Of a stretch of 64,000 nucleotides of DNA, positions 48,928 through 58,852 are shown in pieces (the stretch's first letter is position 1; the number at the start of each line of letters is the position of its first letter). The position numbers and the translations under genes are program-made. The notes under the pieces were generated by a model, which saw only the letters and a program-made list of their open reading frames with translations, was not told the DNA's origin and ran no database searches. Source of the stretch: Bacteroidales bacterium (GTDB lineage: Bacteria; Bacteroidota; Bacteroidia; Bacteroidales; UBA932); NCBI GenBank assembly GCA_017627955.1, contig JAGAFU010000018.1, positions 1 to 64,000 of the forward strand, in the 5' to 3' direction.

Positions 48928-51837
48928 CTAGTACCCGAAGATCTCTTCGAGGGTAAGGTGCTTTACAGGGCCGAGGGTGGAGATGAATTCGGTGTCGAAA
49001 TCGCTCTCCCGGCCAAGGAAGCCGTAGATATATTCACGACCCTTAACCCACTTCTCCTGGAAGGCCTTGACATCCGCGAGCGTCATGTTCTGGACCGCCT
49101 CGAAAACGGCCTTTTCACGGCTCTCGGAAAGACCGAGTTCCCTTAAAGACAAGTACTCGTTCAGCACTCCCATCCCGGTGACCCTTCTGGTACGGATCTG
49201 CGAGAGAATAGAGGCCTTGGCCACCTCGAAAGCATTCTCCGACTCCGGCATATTATTGATAATCTGGTCGAAAGCCAGGACGGCATCCTTCAGCTTATCA
49301 TTCTGGGAGGCGATGTAAGCATAGAAGTAATAATCGTCATCCGGATAAGACGGGTTAATCAAGGAAGCCCTGGCGGAATATGCCAAACCTCTTGCCTCCC
49401 TCATCTCCTGGAAGACGATGGCGTTCATCCCGCTTCCGAAATAATTGTTGTACATCGTGACAGCCGGATAGTTCGCCACATCGAACTTCTCTCCCCTGTC
49501 CGAATACTGGACATAGTAGAATTGGTTGGCGTCATAAGGAACCAGAAGCACCTCATTGCCAGTGACTTTACGATGAAGAGGATGCTCTTTGACAAGCGGC
49601 TCGGGATTAGCGGCGATCTTATGGTGATCCATGATTGTCTTCCTCGCGGCCACCTCTTCGGCAGGGCCGTAATAGAGCACGACATGTTTCTTGGAATACA
49701 GGTCCTTGACCAAAGCGAGCAACTCGTCGGAAGTTATGGAAAGAATCTGGTCGTCAGTGAGAGTCGACTTGGTGACGAACTCGGGACCATAATAGATGTA
49801 ATCCTGAAGGGCGGCGAAACAAGCGCTTTGGCTGAGTTTGCTGTCAGCCCTGTCCTTCATGACATCAGCCTTAAGAGCGGACAGGATGGTGGTGTCAGGG
49901 ACAGCGTTGAACACAAGGTCCTCGACGATGTCCATAGCGGCACCGATGTTCTCCTCAAGTCCCCTTACCGTGGCGACTGTCCGGGTCGAAGCGGGAGCCA
50001 GCCCGTAGGAACATGCGAGGGAATACATGTCTTTCTTGATCTGGGCGGCGCTCCTGGTCGGAGTCCCGAGGTAGCTCAGATAATTGAGAGCCAACGATAT
50101 ACGGGGATCATTCTGGAGACCTTTATCGAATATCGCAGTGTAAGTGGTGATGTCGTTGATCTCGTTTTTCTTGTAAAGGAACTCTATTCCTCCGGACAGC
50201 TCATCCCTGGCCATATCCTTGGTGAAATCAGGGAACACAGGCTCGATCGGCGCGACCTCTGAGTTCTGGATAGAGGTCAGGAAGTCGCTCTGCATGTGAC
50301 GGTTGGTCTCGATCGGAGTTATGGCCGGAGCCGCGATCTTGTCGATATTCGGATCTTCTCCAATCTTTTTGTAAGCGAGCACATAGCTGTCAGCCCCAAG
50401 ATATTCATTAGCCCAATCGGTGACCTGACGCTTGGTGACCTTCTCAAGACGCCTCATCTGGAGGGCATCATCCTTCCAGTTATGTCCGCTGATGAAAGAA
50501 TTGACAAAGGACATCGCCCTGCGCCCGTTGTTCTCCAACTGCGACATATTACGGAGCTTGATGTTATTGATGGTTGACTTGATAATCTCCTCATCAAAGT
50601 CACCTGTACGCAGTCTTCCGACCTGCTCGAGCATAAGGTCACGGACTTCCTCAAGGGACTGACCCTCACGAGGATAACCGACCAGAAGGAACTCGCCGTA
50701 ATCCGGACGGGAATAGTTCATGGAATAGAATCCGCCCACTTTCTGGGCCTGTACCAGATCAAGGTCCGCAAGACCCGCGGCGCCGTTGAAAAGGACAGAG
50801 TTGACGATCCCTCCAACCTCACTCCTGAGGATGTCCTTGTCGCCCGGAGTCCTCCAGCCGATCATGACAAACTCAGCGTCAAGGCCATAGACTGTCTTTT
50901 CGACAGGCTTGGTGATCTGAGGCTCAGGCTCGTATTGAAGAGTCTTGATGTCCGGATTGGGCTCCCACTCCCCGAAATACTTCTCGATCGTGGCCACGAA
51001 AGTGTCGGGATCGAAGTCGCCGGACACACAGATAGCCACATTGTTGGGAACATAGAAATTGCTCCTGTGGTTCTCGATGTTGATGATCGAAGGATTCTTG
51101 AGGTGCTCCTGGGTGCCGATAGTGGTCTGGATTCCGTAAGGGTGACGGGAAAACAGCACAGAATCAATAGCTTCCATAGCCTTGGAGTCATCCTCCGTCA
51201 GGCTCATGTTCTTCTCCTCGTAGACCGCTTCCAACTCGGTGTGGAAACCGCGGATCACGGGATGGATGAACCTGTCAGCCTGGATTTTGGCCCAATTCTC
51301 AATCTGGTTCGAGGGAATATCCTCCTGATAGACAGTCATATCATTGGATGTGAAGGCATTGGAGCCTGTGGATCCGATGATGGACATCAGTTTGTCATAT
51401 TCATTGGGAATAGCGATCTTCGAAGCCTCATAGCTGATAGAGTCGATCACATGGTAGAGGGCGACCCTCTCCTGGGGATCAGTCTTGGTCCTATATTCCT
51501 CGAAAAGGCTTCTGATCTGCTCAAGCATAGGCTTCTCGGCCTCATAATTCGAAGTGCCGAAACTCTCTGTCCCCTTGAACATAAGATGCTCAAGATAGTG
51601 CGACAGGCCCGTTGTCTCGTGCGGGTCATCCTTGCTTCCGACACGCACAGCGATGTATGTCTGCAGGCGCGGAGTTTCCTTGTTGACGGTCATATAGACC
51701 TTGAGGCCGTTGTCAAGGGTGTAAATCTTCGTCTTCATGGGATCGCCCTTCACGGTCTCGTACTTGTACTTGGCACAAGAGCCAGCGAGAAGGAGCGTCA
51801 GAGCGGCAGCGACGGCCGCCATAATAAACTTTTTCAT
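48928..51837 (-). CDS. M16-family (insulinase/pitrilysin-like) zinc peptidase, lipoprotein
   Basis: 969 aa from ATG 51837 (longer frame to 51873 lacks a signal). Signal with lipobox LLLAGSC. N-terminal domain with the inverted zinc motif HYLEH near residue 85 and the distal Glu in LEAVYEEKNMS. The second half is the inactive M16 partner domain (YFGSGMNAIVFQEMREARGLAY). Single-chain pitrilysin-type architecture, likely in the periplasm, degrading peptides or processing exported proteins. Confidence 0.93.
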   Translation of the reverse strand: MKKFIMAAVAAALTLLLAGSCAKYKYETVKGDPMKTKIYTLDNGLKVYMTVNKETPRLQTYIAVRVGSKDDPHETTGLSHYLEHLMFKGTESFGTSNYEAEKPMLEQIRSLFEEYRTKTDPQERVALYHVIDSISYEASKIAIPNEYDKLMSIIGSTGSNAFTSNDMTVYQEDIPSNQIENWAKIQADRFIHPVIRGFHTELEAVYEEKNMSLTEDDSKAMEAIDSVLFSRHPYGIQTTIGTQEHLKNPSIINIENHRSNFYVPNNVAICVSGDFDPDTFVATIEKYFGEWEPNPDIKTLQYEPEPQITKPVEKTVYGLDAEFVMIGWRTPGDKDILRSEVGGIVNSVLFNGAAGLADLDLVQAQKVGGFYSMNYSRPDYGEFLLVGYPREGQSLEEVRDLMLEQVGRLRTGDFDEEIIKSTINNIKLRNMSQLENNGRRAMSFVNSFISGHNWKDDALQMRRLEKVTKRQVTDWANEYLGADSYVLAYKKIGEDPNIDKIAAPAITPIETNRHMQSDFLTSIQNSEVAPIEPVFPDFTKDMARDELSGGIEFLYKKNEINDITTYTAIFDKGLQNDPRISLALNYLSYLGTPTRSAAQIKKDMYSLACSYGLAPASTRTVATVRGLEENIGAAMDIVEDLVFNAVPDTTILSALKADVMKDRADSKLSQSACFAALQDYIYYGPEFVTKSTLTDDQILSITSDELLALVKDLYSKKHVVLYYGPAEEVAARKTIMDHHKIAANPEPLVKEHPLHRKVTGNEVLLVPYDANQFYYVQYSDRGEKFDVANYPAVTMYNNYFGSGMNAIVFQEMREARGLAYSARASLINPSYPDDDYYFYAYIASQNDKLKDAVLAFDQIINNMPESENAFEVAKASILSQIRTRRVTGMGVLNEYLSLRELGLSESREKAVFEAVQNMTLADVKAFQEKWVKGREYIYGFLGRESDFDTEFISTLGPVKHLTLEEIFGY

Positions 51838-51860
51838 CTCTAATGATTTGTATTGGGGCA

Positions 51861-51891
51861 CAAACTTAATCATTTTTCACAGCAACACAAA
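51861..51891 (-). promoter_or_regulatory. Promoter TTTG-N19-TAAGTTTG of the M16 peptidase
   Basis: -7 TAAGTTTG (51861-51868) and -33 TTTG (51888-51891) both exact on the minus strand, 24 nt from the ATG at 51837. Confidence 0.75.
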
Positions 51892-51898
51892 AAAGTGG

Positions 51899-51906
51899 TA
51901 TATTTG
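51899..51906 (+). promoter_or_regulatory. -7 box TATATTTG of smpB
   Basis: Exact TAnnTTTG, 21 nt before ATG 51928, back to back with the M16 promoter. Confidence 0.6.
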
Positions 51907-51927
51907 TAGTTCTAGCGTACATTCAAA

Positions 51928-52383
51928 ATGGCGGCAAAAAAAGAGCATAGGATAGAGATAAGGAACAAGAAGGCCTCGTTCGACTACGAGTTCCTGGAAA
52001 CTTATGAGGCGGGGATAGTGCTCGTCGGCACGGAAATAAAGTCCATCAGGATGGGCAAGGTCTCTCTGGTGGACTCGTTCTGCTATTTCGTTGGGAACGA
52101 GCTGTTTGTCAAGGGAATGAATGTCGCCCAGTACTTCTGGGGATCGTGGGGGCAGCATGAGCCGATGAGGGATCGAAAGCTGCTTTTGACAAAGAAAGAG
52201 CTCAGGCATCTCCATCAGGCGGTCAAAGAGAAGGGCCTCACGATCGTTGCCGTCAAGTTGTTCATCAATGATGAGGGTTTCGCCAAATTGGTGATCGCTC
52301 TGGCCAGGGGCAAGAAGTCTTTCGACAAGAGGGCCTCAATCAAGGAAAAGGATATCCGACGGGAGATGGAGAGGGGCGATTAA
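51928..52383 (+). CDS. smpB: SsrA-binding protein
   Basis: 151 aa, normal length. [31 protein letters not shown] and the [10 protein letters not shown] and [15 protein letters not shown] segments are characteristic; the Lys/Arg-rich tail is the decoding-site helix. Binds tmRNA for rescue of stalled ribosomes. Followed by miaA after 1 bp. Confidence 0.97.
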   Translation: MAAKKEHRIEIRNKKASFDYEFLETYEAGIVLVGTEIKSIRMGKVSLVDSFCYFVGNELFVKGMNVAQYFWGSWGQHEPMRDRKLLLTKKELRHLHQAVKEKGLTIVAVKLFINDEGFAKLVIALARGKKSFDKRASIKEKDIRREMERGD

Positions 52384-52384
52384 T

Positions 52385-53623
52385 ATGGCAAGGAACCGTC
52401 AGAACAAGCTTCGGGAGGCGATACCCATCCCTCCTCCGGCTCCGCTTCCGGATCCGGAAGTCATTGACGTGCAAGCCATTCTAAATGAATATCTCTCCGG
52501 CAATATCGACCTTATCGTCGTTCTTGGTCCCACCGCCTCCGGCAAGACCCGCTATGCCGTAGATTTAGCTCACCAGCTCACACAGGCCGTGGAAGCTGTC
52601 CCCTCCGACAACGCCTCGCTTCGCTCGGCCCCACCGCTCGCTTCACTTCGTTCCGCTCCGGTCCCCCCTCTTACGTGGCCGAGGGTGGCCACGGTTGCGG
52701 AGGGCACTATACCTCCGTGCTGGGACAGCCGGCTTCAGCCGGCGCGCCGAAGTGAGGAGCGATGCGACGAACGGGAGGCGCAGGGCCCCGAAGCCGAAGG
52801 CTTTGGGAACATTCCCCCCCACCGGGGGGCCAGGGGGGGTGAACCATGTCCATGTTGCGAGATCCTGTCTGCGGATAGCAGACAGGTATATCGCGACATG
52901 GACATCGGGACGGGGAAGGATCTGGAGGAGTACGGCGATGTGCCATATCACCTGATCGACATTGTGCCGGCGGGGACGAGATTTGACCTTTACCAGTGGC
53001 AGGAAGCCTTTGAGAAGGCTTACAAAGACATCAGGGAAAGAGGCCGGATCCCGATCTTGTGCGGAGGCACCGGTCTTTACATCGAGGCCGCCACTTGCGG
53101 ATATTCCTTACCCCAAGTTCCACCAGACGAGGAACTACGGGCCGAATTGGAACAGTACCCTATCGAGGAACTGATCAGTCGGCTCGCCGCATTCGGTCCG
53201 CTTCCCGGCGAAGGTGTGCTCCAAAGCAAAAGGAGGGTGGTCCGGGCGCTGGAAGTCGCTATGTACCAAAAAGATCATCCGGTCCAGAAAAGAGACTACC
53301 TGCCAAAGAAACCATATTACATCGGCACCCTTGTAAGCCGCGAAGAAAGGAACTCACGAATAGATTCCCGTCTTGACGCGAGGCTTCAAAACGGCCTTGT
53401 TGAAGAGGTAAAAGACCTGCTGGACAGCGGCATACGGGCGGAAGACCTGATGTATTACGGCCTTGAGTACAAGTTCGTGACCCAATATGTGCTGGGGATC
53501 CTGAGTTATGAGGAGATGAGGCTCCTACTTGGAAATGCCATCCACCAGTTCGCCAAACGGCAGATGACCTGGTTCCGTGGCATGGAAAAAGACGGGATAA
53601 AAATCCATTGGACAAACGTTTAA
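52385..53623 (+). CDS. miaA: tRNA dimethylallyltransferase with a large repeat-derived insertion
   Basis: 412 aa, against about 300-316 usual. Motifs: P-loop [10 protein letters not shown] near residue 47, [33 protein letters not shown], and the C-terminal RQMTWFR. Isopentenylates A37 of UNN-reading tRNAs. Between helix 1 (AVDLAHQLT, ending about residue 64) and the ILSADSRQ strand, about 94 residues are inserted ([47 protein letters not shown]). They come from low-complexity, hairpin-rich repeat DNA, kept in frame. A further 40-residue Pro-rich N-terminal extension precedes the P-loop. Confidence 0.93.
   Translation: MARNRQNKLREAIPIPPPAPLPDPEVIDVQAILNEYLSGNIDLIVVLGPTASGKTRYAVDLAHQLTQAVEAVPSDNASLRSAPPLASLRSAPVPPLTWPRVATVAEGTIPPCWDSRLQPARRSEERCDEREAQGPEAEGFGNIPPHRGARGGEPCPCCEILSADSRQVYRDMDIGTGKDLEEYGDVPYHLIDIVPAGTRFDLYQWQEAFEKAYKDIRERGRIPILCGGTGLYIEAATCGYSLPQVPPDEELRAELEQYPIEELISRLAAFGPLPGEGVLQSKRRVVRALEVAMYQKDHPVQKRDYLPKKPYYIGTLVSREERNSRIDSRLDARLQNGLVEEVKDLLDSGIRAEDLMYYGLEYKFVTQYVLGILSYEEMRLLLGNAIHQFAKRQMTWFRGMEKDGIKIHWTNV
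52577..52858 (+). repeat. Composite repeat insertion within miaA
   Basis: About 282 bp. Contains GCTCGCTTCACTTCGTTCCG-like GAGCG-type strings, the hairpin GCCGGC-TTCA-GCCGGC (52728-52743), GAGGAGCGATGCGACGAACG, and C7/G7 runs with CCCACCGGGGGG at about 52816-52842. No transposase. Bounds are set by where MiaA conservation stops and restarts. Confidence 0.8.
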
Positions 53624-53636
53624 TCACCAAAATATC

Positions 53637-54104
53637 ATGAAAGTAGCGATCATCATGGGGTCCACAAGCGACCTCGAGGTCATGTCCGGAGCCTTCGGGA
53701 TCCTGGATGATTTCGGAATTGAATATGAGAAAAGGGTCATCAGCGCCCATAGGACTCCCGAACTGATGTTCGAATATACCAAAGCCTTGAAAGGCAGGGG
53801 CTTCGGAGTCGTTATCGCCGGAGCGGGCGGAGCCGCCCATCTGGCCGGAGTCGCCGCCGGACTCACTACCTTGCCCGTCATTGCCGTCCCAATGGCCACC
53901 AAGAACCTCGGCGGTCTTGACTCCCTCCTCTCAATGGTCCAGATGCCCACAGGGATCCCCGTGGCGACTGTCGCTATCGGAGGCGCCAAGAACGCGGCGA
54001 TACTTGCGGCAGAGATCCTCGCCCTTGGTGACAAGGCCATCTCAGACAAACTGGATTCCTATAGGGAAGCCCAGGCCGAGAAAATACGTAATACCACGAT
54101 CTAA
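53637..54104 (+). CDS. purE: N5-carboxyaminoimidazole ribonucleotide mutase
   Basis: 155 aa. [23 protein letters not shown], and [18 protein letters not shown] are the CAIR-binding motifs. Class I PurE of purine synthesis. The active-site His is in SAHRTP. Followed directly, with no gap, by the retropepsin-like gene. Confidence 0.95.
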   Translation: MKVAIIMGSTSDLEVMSGAFGILDDFGIEYEKRVISAHRTPELMFEYTKALKGRGFGVVIAGAGGAAHLAGVAAGLTTLPVIAVPMATKNLGGLDSLLSMVQMPTGIPVATVAIGGAKNAAILAAEILALGDKAISDKLDSYREAQAEKIRNTTI

Positions 54105-55103
54105 ATGAATACCAAGATGTTGGCCGCGTTGCTGGCGTTATTTCCTCTGGCAGCGCAAGCCCAGAGTGTAGTCACCCTGCAACCTGCCGGGGAAGACGGG
54201 CTCTACACTATCGAGACATCCGTCAATGGAGTTGGAGTACGGACCTACTACACCGAAGAGAACTGGTTCGTGAGTATGTCCACGACCACCTACCTGTTCC
54301 TTTACGAGAACGGGTACATCAATGACGAGGATGTCAAAGGAATCACGACATTAAAGCTTCCGGACGGCTCCAACTCAAAGGGAGCGGCCTTCGTGATCCG
54401 GAATCTTAAGGTTGGGGACCATATTCTTGTGACGGACATTCCCGCTTTCGTAGTCAGCAAGCAAACAGTCCCGCTGATCATCGGAAGCTCTGCTTTCGAG
54501 AGCCTCGGCGATGTCACAAGGGATGGCGACAAGATTGTCATAGGAGACCTCGAGAACATCGAATCAATAGCGGAAGTCGTTGATCCTGTGGACAGTCTTC
54601 GTATAGCTGCCCAGGCTCATCTGGATGCGGAGGAATATTCAGAGGCAATCGCATGCTTCTCTGACCTGAAAGCCCGGGGAGCCTTGAATATGCTGACAGA
54701 GTACCAGTACGCCATGCTGCTTGGAATAACCGGCAAGGACTCCGAGAATATTTCCGTCTCAAACGACTGGCTCGCTTCCAATGAAGGGAAGTCCTTGACG
54801 ATGGATTATTGGATTCACAATGGTATGGGCGCGTCATTCGCCCGACTCGGGGACAACGCCAACGCGATCTCCAGTCTGGAGAAGGCAGTCGGGGCATATT
54901 ACAAGTTATTCAACACCTCCGAGAAAGGCATCAAGGCAGGCAACTTCCGAGACAATAATCTCGGCTCTACCCTCTATCGGCTCGGCAGGGTCTATGCCGC
55001 CGAAGGCAAAGTGAGGTTGACCGAGACCTACTGCTCCCTGGCCGCCAAATGCGGCTACCAACCCGCCATCGACTTCTGCGACCAGTACAAGATCAAGTAC
55101 TGA
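54105..55103 (+). CDS. Exported retropepsin-like protein lacking the catalytic Asp, with TPR-type C-terminus
   Basis: 332 aa; signal peptide ends LAAQAQ. Residues about 35-150 follow the Bacteroidota clan AA aspartic-protease pattern: VSMSTTTYLFLYENGYINDE, VIRNLKVGDHILVTDIPAFV, LIIGSSAFESLGDV. The DTGA position is TEEN, so the domain is probably not a peptidase. Residues about 165-325 are helical repeats (LDAEEYSEAIACFSDLKARG, FARLGDNANAISSLEKAVGA) of TPR/Sel1 type. Stop overlaps the convergent regulator gene by 11 bp. Confidence 0.75.
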   Translation: MNTKMLAALLALFPLAAQAQSVVTLQPAGEDGLYTIETSVNGVGVRTYYTEENWFVSMSTTTYLFLYENGYINDEDVKGITTLKLPDGSNSKGAAFVIRNLKVGDHILVTDIPAFVVSKQTVPLIIGSSAFESLGDVTRDGDKIVIGDLENIESIAEVVDPVDSLRIAAQAHLDAEEYSEAIACFSDLKARGALNMLTEYQYAMLLGITGKDSENISVSNDWLASNEGKSLTMDYWIHNGMGASFARLGDNANAISSLEKAVGAYYKLFNTSEKGIKAGNFRDNNLGSTLYRLGRVYAAEGKVRLTETYCSLAAKCGYQPAIDFCDQYKIKY

Positions 55104-55377
55104 TGTATTCCTTGAGGGCGTCGATGTACTTGCGGAAGGCTTCGAGGCCGGCGGGGGTTATGGAGCAGGTTGTGCGGGGCATCTTGCCTTTGAAGCCCTT
55201 CTCGACGGTGATGTAACCCGCCGAAGAGAGCTTGTCCAGCTGGACGCTGAGATTGCCGGCGGTGGCTCCGGTCTGCTGCTTAATGTACGTGAAATCAGCT
55301 GATTCCACGCCAGCGAGAAGGGAAATCACCGCCAGTCTCAACTCAGAATGAAGGATGGGATCCAGTTTCGGGAACAT
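55093..55377 (-). CDS. Winged-helix transcriptional regulator (HTH_34/ArsR-MarR-like)
   Basis: 94 aa from ATG 55377. LHSELRLAVISLLAGVESADFTYIK is the scaffold, GATAGNLSVQLDKLSSAGYI the recognition helix, and EKGFKGKMPRTTCSITPAG the wing. This short regulator type usually controls the membrane protein gene beside it. 4 bp after the membrane protein gene. Confidence 0.85.
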   Translation of the reverse strand: MFPKLDPILHSELRLAVISLLAGVESADFTYIKQQTGATAGNLSVQLDKLSSAGYITVEKGFKGKMPRTTCSITPAGLEAFRKYIDALKEYIST

Positions 55378-55381
55378 CTCT

Positions 55382-55999
55382 CTATTTGTTCTGACGTTTG
55401 ACGATAAAACCCGTAGCCGCAAGGACGATCCCGGCCAAAGTGAAGATGAACATCTGCTCCTCGTTAGCCCCTGTGATATAATAAATGGCCAAACTGCCGA
55501 TGCCGGTGACAAATCCCGCGATCTTAATCGCCCAATTCTTCAAGGCGACACCGCTTATGGTCTCTGCCAGACCGAAGAGAAGAACAATGCTTGCTGTCAA
55601 GCCGGCTCCCACAGCTATCTTTCCCAGAACATTATCCCCAAACACAGAGTAAAGCACTGAAAACGCCGCTACCGAGCAGGCGAACACACCGAAAGAGGTC
55701 CATATTCCGGAAACTATCCGGCTGACGGCATTGGTAGCCATCGCCGGTTCCTCTTTGGAGCGGATCATCCTGGCGAGCGGATACCCCACAAGAGGCATCG
55801 CGAACCAGAGGTTATTCCAGTAAGCGTGGCCGGTTGACTTCCAAAGCGCATAGACAAGCAACGAGAAACAAGTCAGGAGAATTCCCCAAAGAATGAAGTA
55901 TTTCCCTCCCCGGCGGATAATCTCCTTGCTGTTGTTATTCAAGGTCTCGGTGATGAGAGCGAGGCTCTCACTAGCCGTCATTTCTTTGTTTTGTTCCAT
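55382..55999 (-). CDS. Six-helix inner-membrane protein, partner of the regulator
   Basis: 205 aa. Cytoplasmic N-terminus with a helical ALITETLNNNSKEIIRRGGK, then about six membrane helices (YFILWGILLTCFSLLVYAL, VFACSVAAFSVLYSVFG, IAVGAGLTASIVLLFGLA, MFIFTLAGIVLAATGFIV). No catalytic motif. Function unknown; typical two-gene module with an HTH_34 regulator. Confidence 0.8.
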   Translation of the reverse strand: MEQNKEMTASESLALITETLNNNSKEIIRRGGKYFILWGILLTCFSLLVYALWKSTGHAYWNNLWFAMPLVGYPLARMIRSKEEPAMATNAVSRIVSGIWTSFGVFACSVAAFSVLYSVFGDNVLGKIAVGAGLTASIVLLFGLAETISGVALKNWAIKIAGFVTGIGSLAIYYITGANEEQMFIFTLAGIVLAATGFIVKRQNK

Positions 56000-56098
56000 A
56001 ATATCAATTGTTTACATTGTTTTCAGAGCCAAGCGAGGCTGCGCATACCACCTTAGCTCTGTCGCAAATATAAACAAGTTTATATTATAAACCAAATT

Positions 56099-58852
56099 TT
56101 ATTTCATTAATTTTGATGACAAACGGTAGGTTCCCGAGACAAGTTCGGCAGTACCCTGGGCCTTGATGCCGCTGCCGCTGAAAGTCTCGCCTTCCACGGG
56201 CCACTTAAGGGTGGCGGAGCAGCCTTCGGGAACCGTGATATCCATCGACAAACGGCTCCCGGATCTCTTCCACCCCACATGAATGGGCCCATAGACGGTG
56301 TCGAGAGTATAATCGACACTGTCAAGACCATCCGCAAGGAAAGGACTGATTATAGAATGTTTATAAGCCGGGCTCTCGGGATCTATCTTAAGACCAGCGA
56401 GATAGCGGTAGAACCAGACCAGAGAGCCGCCGAACATGGGATGGTCATGGCTGTACTTCGCGTCAAACTGCTCCCACATTGTGGTGGCGCCTTCTTTTAT
56501 CATCTTCCCGAAACTCGGGAAGTCATCTTTGCGAAGGATCTCCCAGGCGAGATCGCCAAGGCCGCAATCGGAAAGAACCTCGAAGAAAACCCGGCTCGCG
56601 ATCAAGCCGGTCACAATATGGTTGCCACGCTCCCCTATCCTCTTTTTGAGATCATTGATCACCCTCTCCCGCTCGGTCTCAGGCACACCTATGCGCAGAG
56701 CCATCACATCGCACTCGTCAGGACCGTAAGTGCCTTCCTTCGGATCGTAGAATTTAGCATGGAATGCCGCCGCGATCTTATCCGCAAGTGCCTTATACGC
56801 CTCAGCATCAGCAGTTTCTCCGAGCACATGGGCTATGCGTGAAGTATAGTCGGCGCAAGTCCAAGCGACATAAGTGTGGACCATCTCCTGAGAGGGCGTT
56901 GTGAAAGGAGCCGCATGTTCACCAAGGTTCATCAGGAAACTGTCGTCACAGACTTCAGTTCTTATTGTCCCTTCTGGAGTAGCGAACGAAGCGAGGAAAT
57001 CCGTCTCCATCTTTATCGCCTCATAGTGCTCCGCCAGGAGCTGACGGTCTCCGTAAGCCAGGTAATACTCCCAAGGAATAATGGTCATCGCAGCCCCCCA
57101 ACCGGGACCACCGGCGCATCCGGGCTCCCATGGAGCGCTGTTGGGGACATAGCCGCTGACAGTATCCTGTGCGTTTGAGATATCCTTGATCCACTTGTTG
57201 TAGAAAGAGCGGGCGTCGAAGTTATGCATCACCATGGCGCTGGTTATCTGCCCGTCACCGGTATATGGTCCCCTCTCGCGGTGAGGGCAATCCGAAGTGA
57301 TCCCGCCATGCAGATTGTTCTTCTGGGTACGAATCCAGATATTCGAGATGGCATTAATCAGGGTATCGGATGTCTGGAAAGAGGAGTTCACAGGGACATC
57401 ACTGCAAACTGCTTCAGCGACAACGTCTTCCAATGCCATGTCACCTTCCCAATTCTCGACTATGGCGCTGTGGAAGACATACCAATCAAAGACAGGGGCG
57501 TAAGATTCACTCCCTTTGCCTGAGCAGACATATTCACTGATGCCATTGTAGTTGTAATCATGAGCGAAATCGCAAATATACCGGATCTTGAGGGTGTCTC
57601 CGGCAGCGCCTTGGATATTGCTGAGCCTCATGCGGCCGGATATCTCCTCAGGGAAAGTAATCTTGTATGTCTTGTCCGCTATCTTCTCAATCCCGACAGG
57701 CTTGAAAGTCTCGATGACCTTATCGTGAGGGCCCATCTGGGCGTGCAGGGCACCGCCTGGGGCATTCCGTTGGACAGCGGAGGGCCAAAGAGAGTCGTCG
57801 ACATCCGGACTGCTCCATCCTGGAGTCTCGAAACGGGCGTCATATACCTCACCACCGAAAACATCGTTGGAACGGATAGCACTTTCCCTCACCTTCCAGG
57901 TCTCATCGGTAGATATTGTCTCACGCGAGCCGTCCTTGTAGCTTATCTCCAATTGAGCCTTGACTCTCGGGGATCCGTATCCCGCCGTCCAGATGTGGGC
58001 GGAATTGAAGAAGCCGTTCCCGAGGACGCAACCAACGACATTCTCACCCTGGCGTATGCTGGAGGTGAGGTCATAACCAAGATAGAAAACGCTGTGAGCC
58101 CTGGAGTTGAGGATCAGGGGCAAACGTCTGCGATCCATGTCCTTACGCTCTCCGTAATCCGTCTGGTTGGGGCTTAAGAGGTCATCACCAACCTTGGCTC
58201 CATTGAAATATGGTTCGCAATAACCAAGACCGGAAATAAACAGATGAGCGTCCAGGACTTCCTTGTTGACTGTGAATTTCTTACGAATAAGAGGTGCCGG
58301 GGTCGAAGGGGACGCGGCCTGCACCACGGCGACCTTAGTGTCATTGCCGATCAGATCATAGATGGGATAACCATCCCGCCAGTCACGGGGATTCTCGATG
58401 TCCCAAGGAGCGCCAATCCATTCCGCCGTCCATTCCGAAGGATCGAGATAGCCGCTCACCCACTGGGCGACAGGGCTCCATCTTGAGACTTTATCCTTTG
58501 AGTCCCAAACCCTTACACGCCACCAATAGCGTGTAGCTGATTTTAAAAGATTTCCCGCATAGTTCACAAATGGGGCAGACGGGCCGGAGACCTTGCCACT
58601 GTCCCACACGTCAGGTCCGGATTCCAAACCTTCCCGCGACGAAGCGACCTGGATCTGCCACGCGGTCTGGTCATTGCCATGAGTCCTCCCCTCTTGAATA
58701 TTCACCCAGGAAAGGCGGGGAGAAGTCTCGTCAACCGCCTGGGGATCAGACTGGTACTCGCACATAAGGTCCTGCGGCCGCAATACTGACGAGCAGCCTG
58801 CGGACAGAAAAGCCAATGCGATAATTATAAATGATTTACGCATAATATTCAT
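56099..58852 (-). CDS. GH78 alpha-L-rhamnosidase, lipoprotein
   Basis: 917 aa; lipobox LSAGC. N-terminal Fn3-like and beta domains (TSPRLSWVNIQ, ATRYWWRVRVWDSKDK), then the (alpha/alpha)6 catalytic domain with DCPHRERGPYTGDGQ, WEQFDAKYSHDHPMFGGSL, and catalytic acidic residues in these blocks. Releases alpha-L-rhamnose from plant or bacterial polysaccharides. Its ATG at 58852 overlaps the GH3 stop as ATGA. The start could also be ATG 58843. Confidence 0.94.
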   Translation of the reverse strand: MNIMRKSFIIIALAFLSAGCSSVLRPQDLMCEYQSDPQAVDETSPRLSWVNIQEGRTHGNDQTAWQIQVASSREGLESGPDVWDSGKVSGPSAPFVNYAGNLLKSATRYWWRVRVWDSKDKVSRWSPVAQWVSGYLDPSEWTAEWIGAPWDIENPRDWRDGYPIYDLIGNDTKVAVVQAASPSTPAPLIRKKFTVNKEVLDAHLFISGLGYCEPYFNGAKVGDDLLSPNQTDYGERKDMDRRRLPLILNSRAHSVFYLGYDLTSSIRQGENVVGCVLGNGFFNSAHIWTAGYGSPRVKAQLEISYKDGSRETISTDETWKVRESAIRSNDVFGGEVYDARFETPGWSSPDVDDSLWPSAVQRNAPGGALHAQMGPHDKVIETFKPVGIEKIADKTYKITFPEEISGRMRLSNIQGAAGDTLKIRYICDFAHDYNYNGISEYVCSGKGSESYAPVFDWYVFHSAIVENWEGDMALEDVVAEAVCSDVPVNSSFQTSDTLINAISNIWIRTQKNNLHGGITSDCPHRERGPYTGDGQITSAMVMHNFDARSFYNKWIKDISNAQDTVSGYVPNSAPWEPGCAGGPGWGAAMTIIPWEYYLAYGDRQLLAEHYEAIKMETDFLASFATPEGTIRTEVCDDSFLMNLGEHAAPFTTPSQEMVHTYVAWTCADYTSRIAHVLGETADAEAYKALADKIAAAFHAKFYDPKEGTYGPDECDVMALRIGVPETERERVINDLKKRIGERGNHIVTGLIASRVFFEVLSDCGLGDLAWEILRKDDFPSFGKMIKEGATTMWEQFDAKYSHDHPMFGGSLVWFYRYLAGLKIDPESPAYKHSIISPFLADGLDSVDYTLDTVYGPIHVGWKRSGSRLSMDITVPEGCSATLKWPVEGETFSGSGIKAQGTAELVSGTYRLSSKLMK

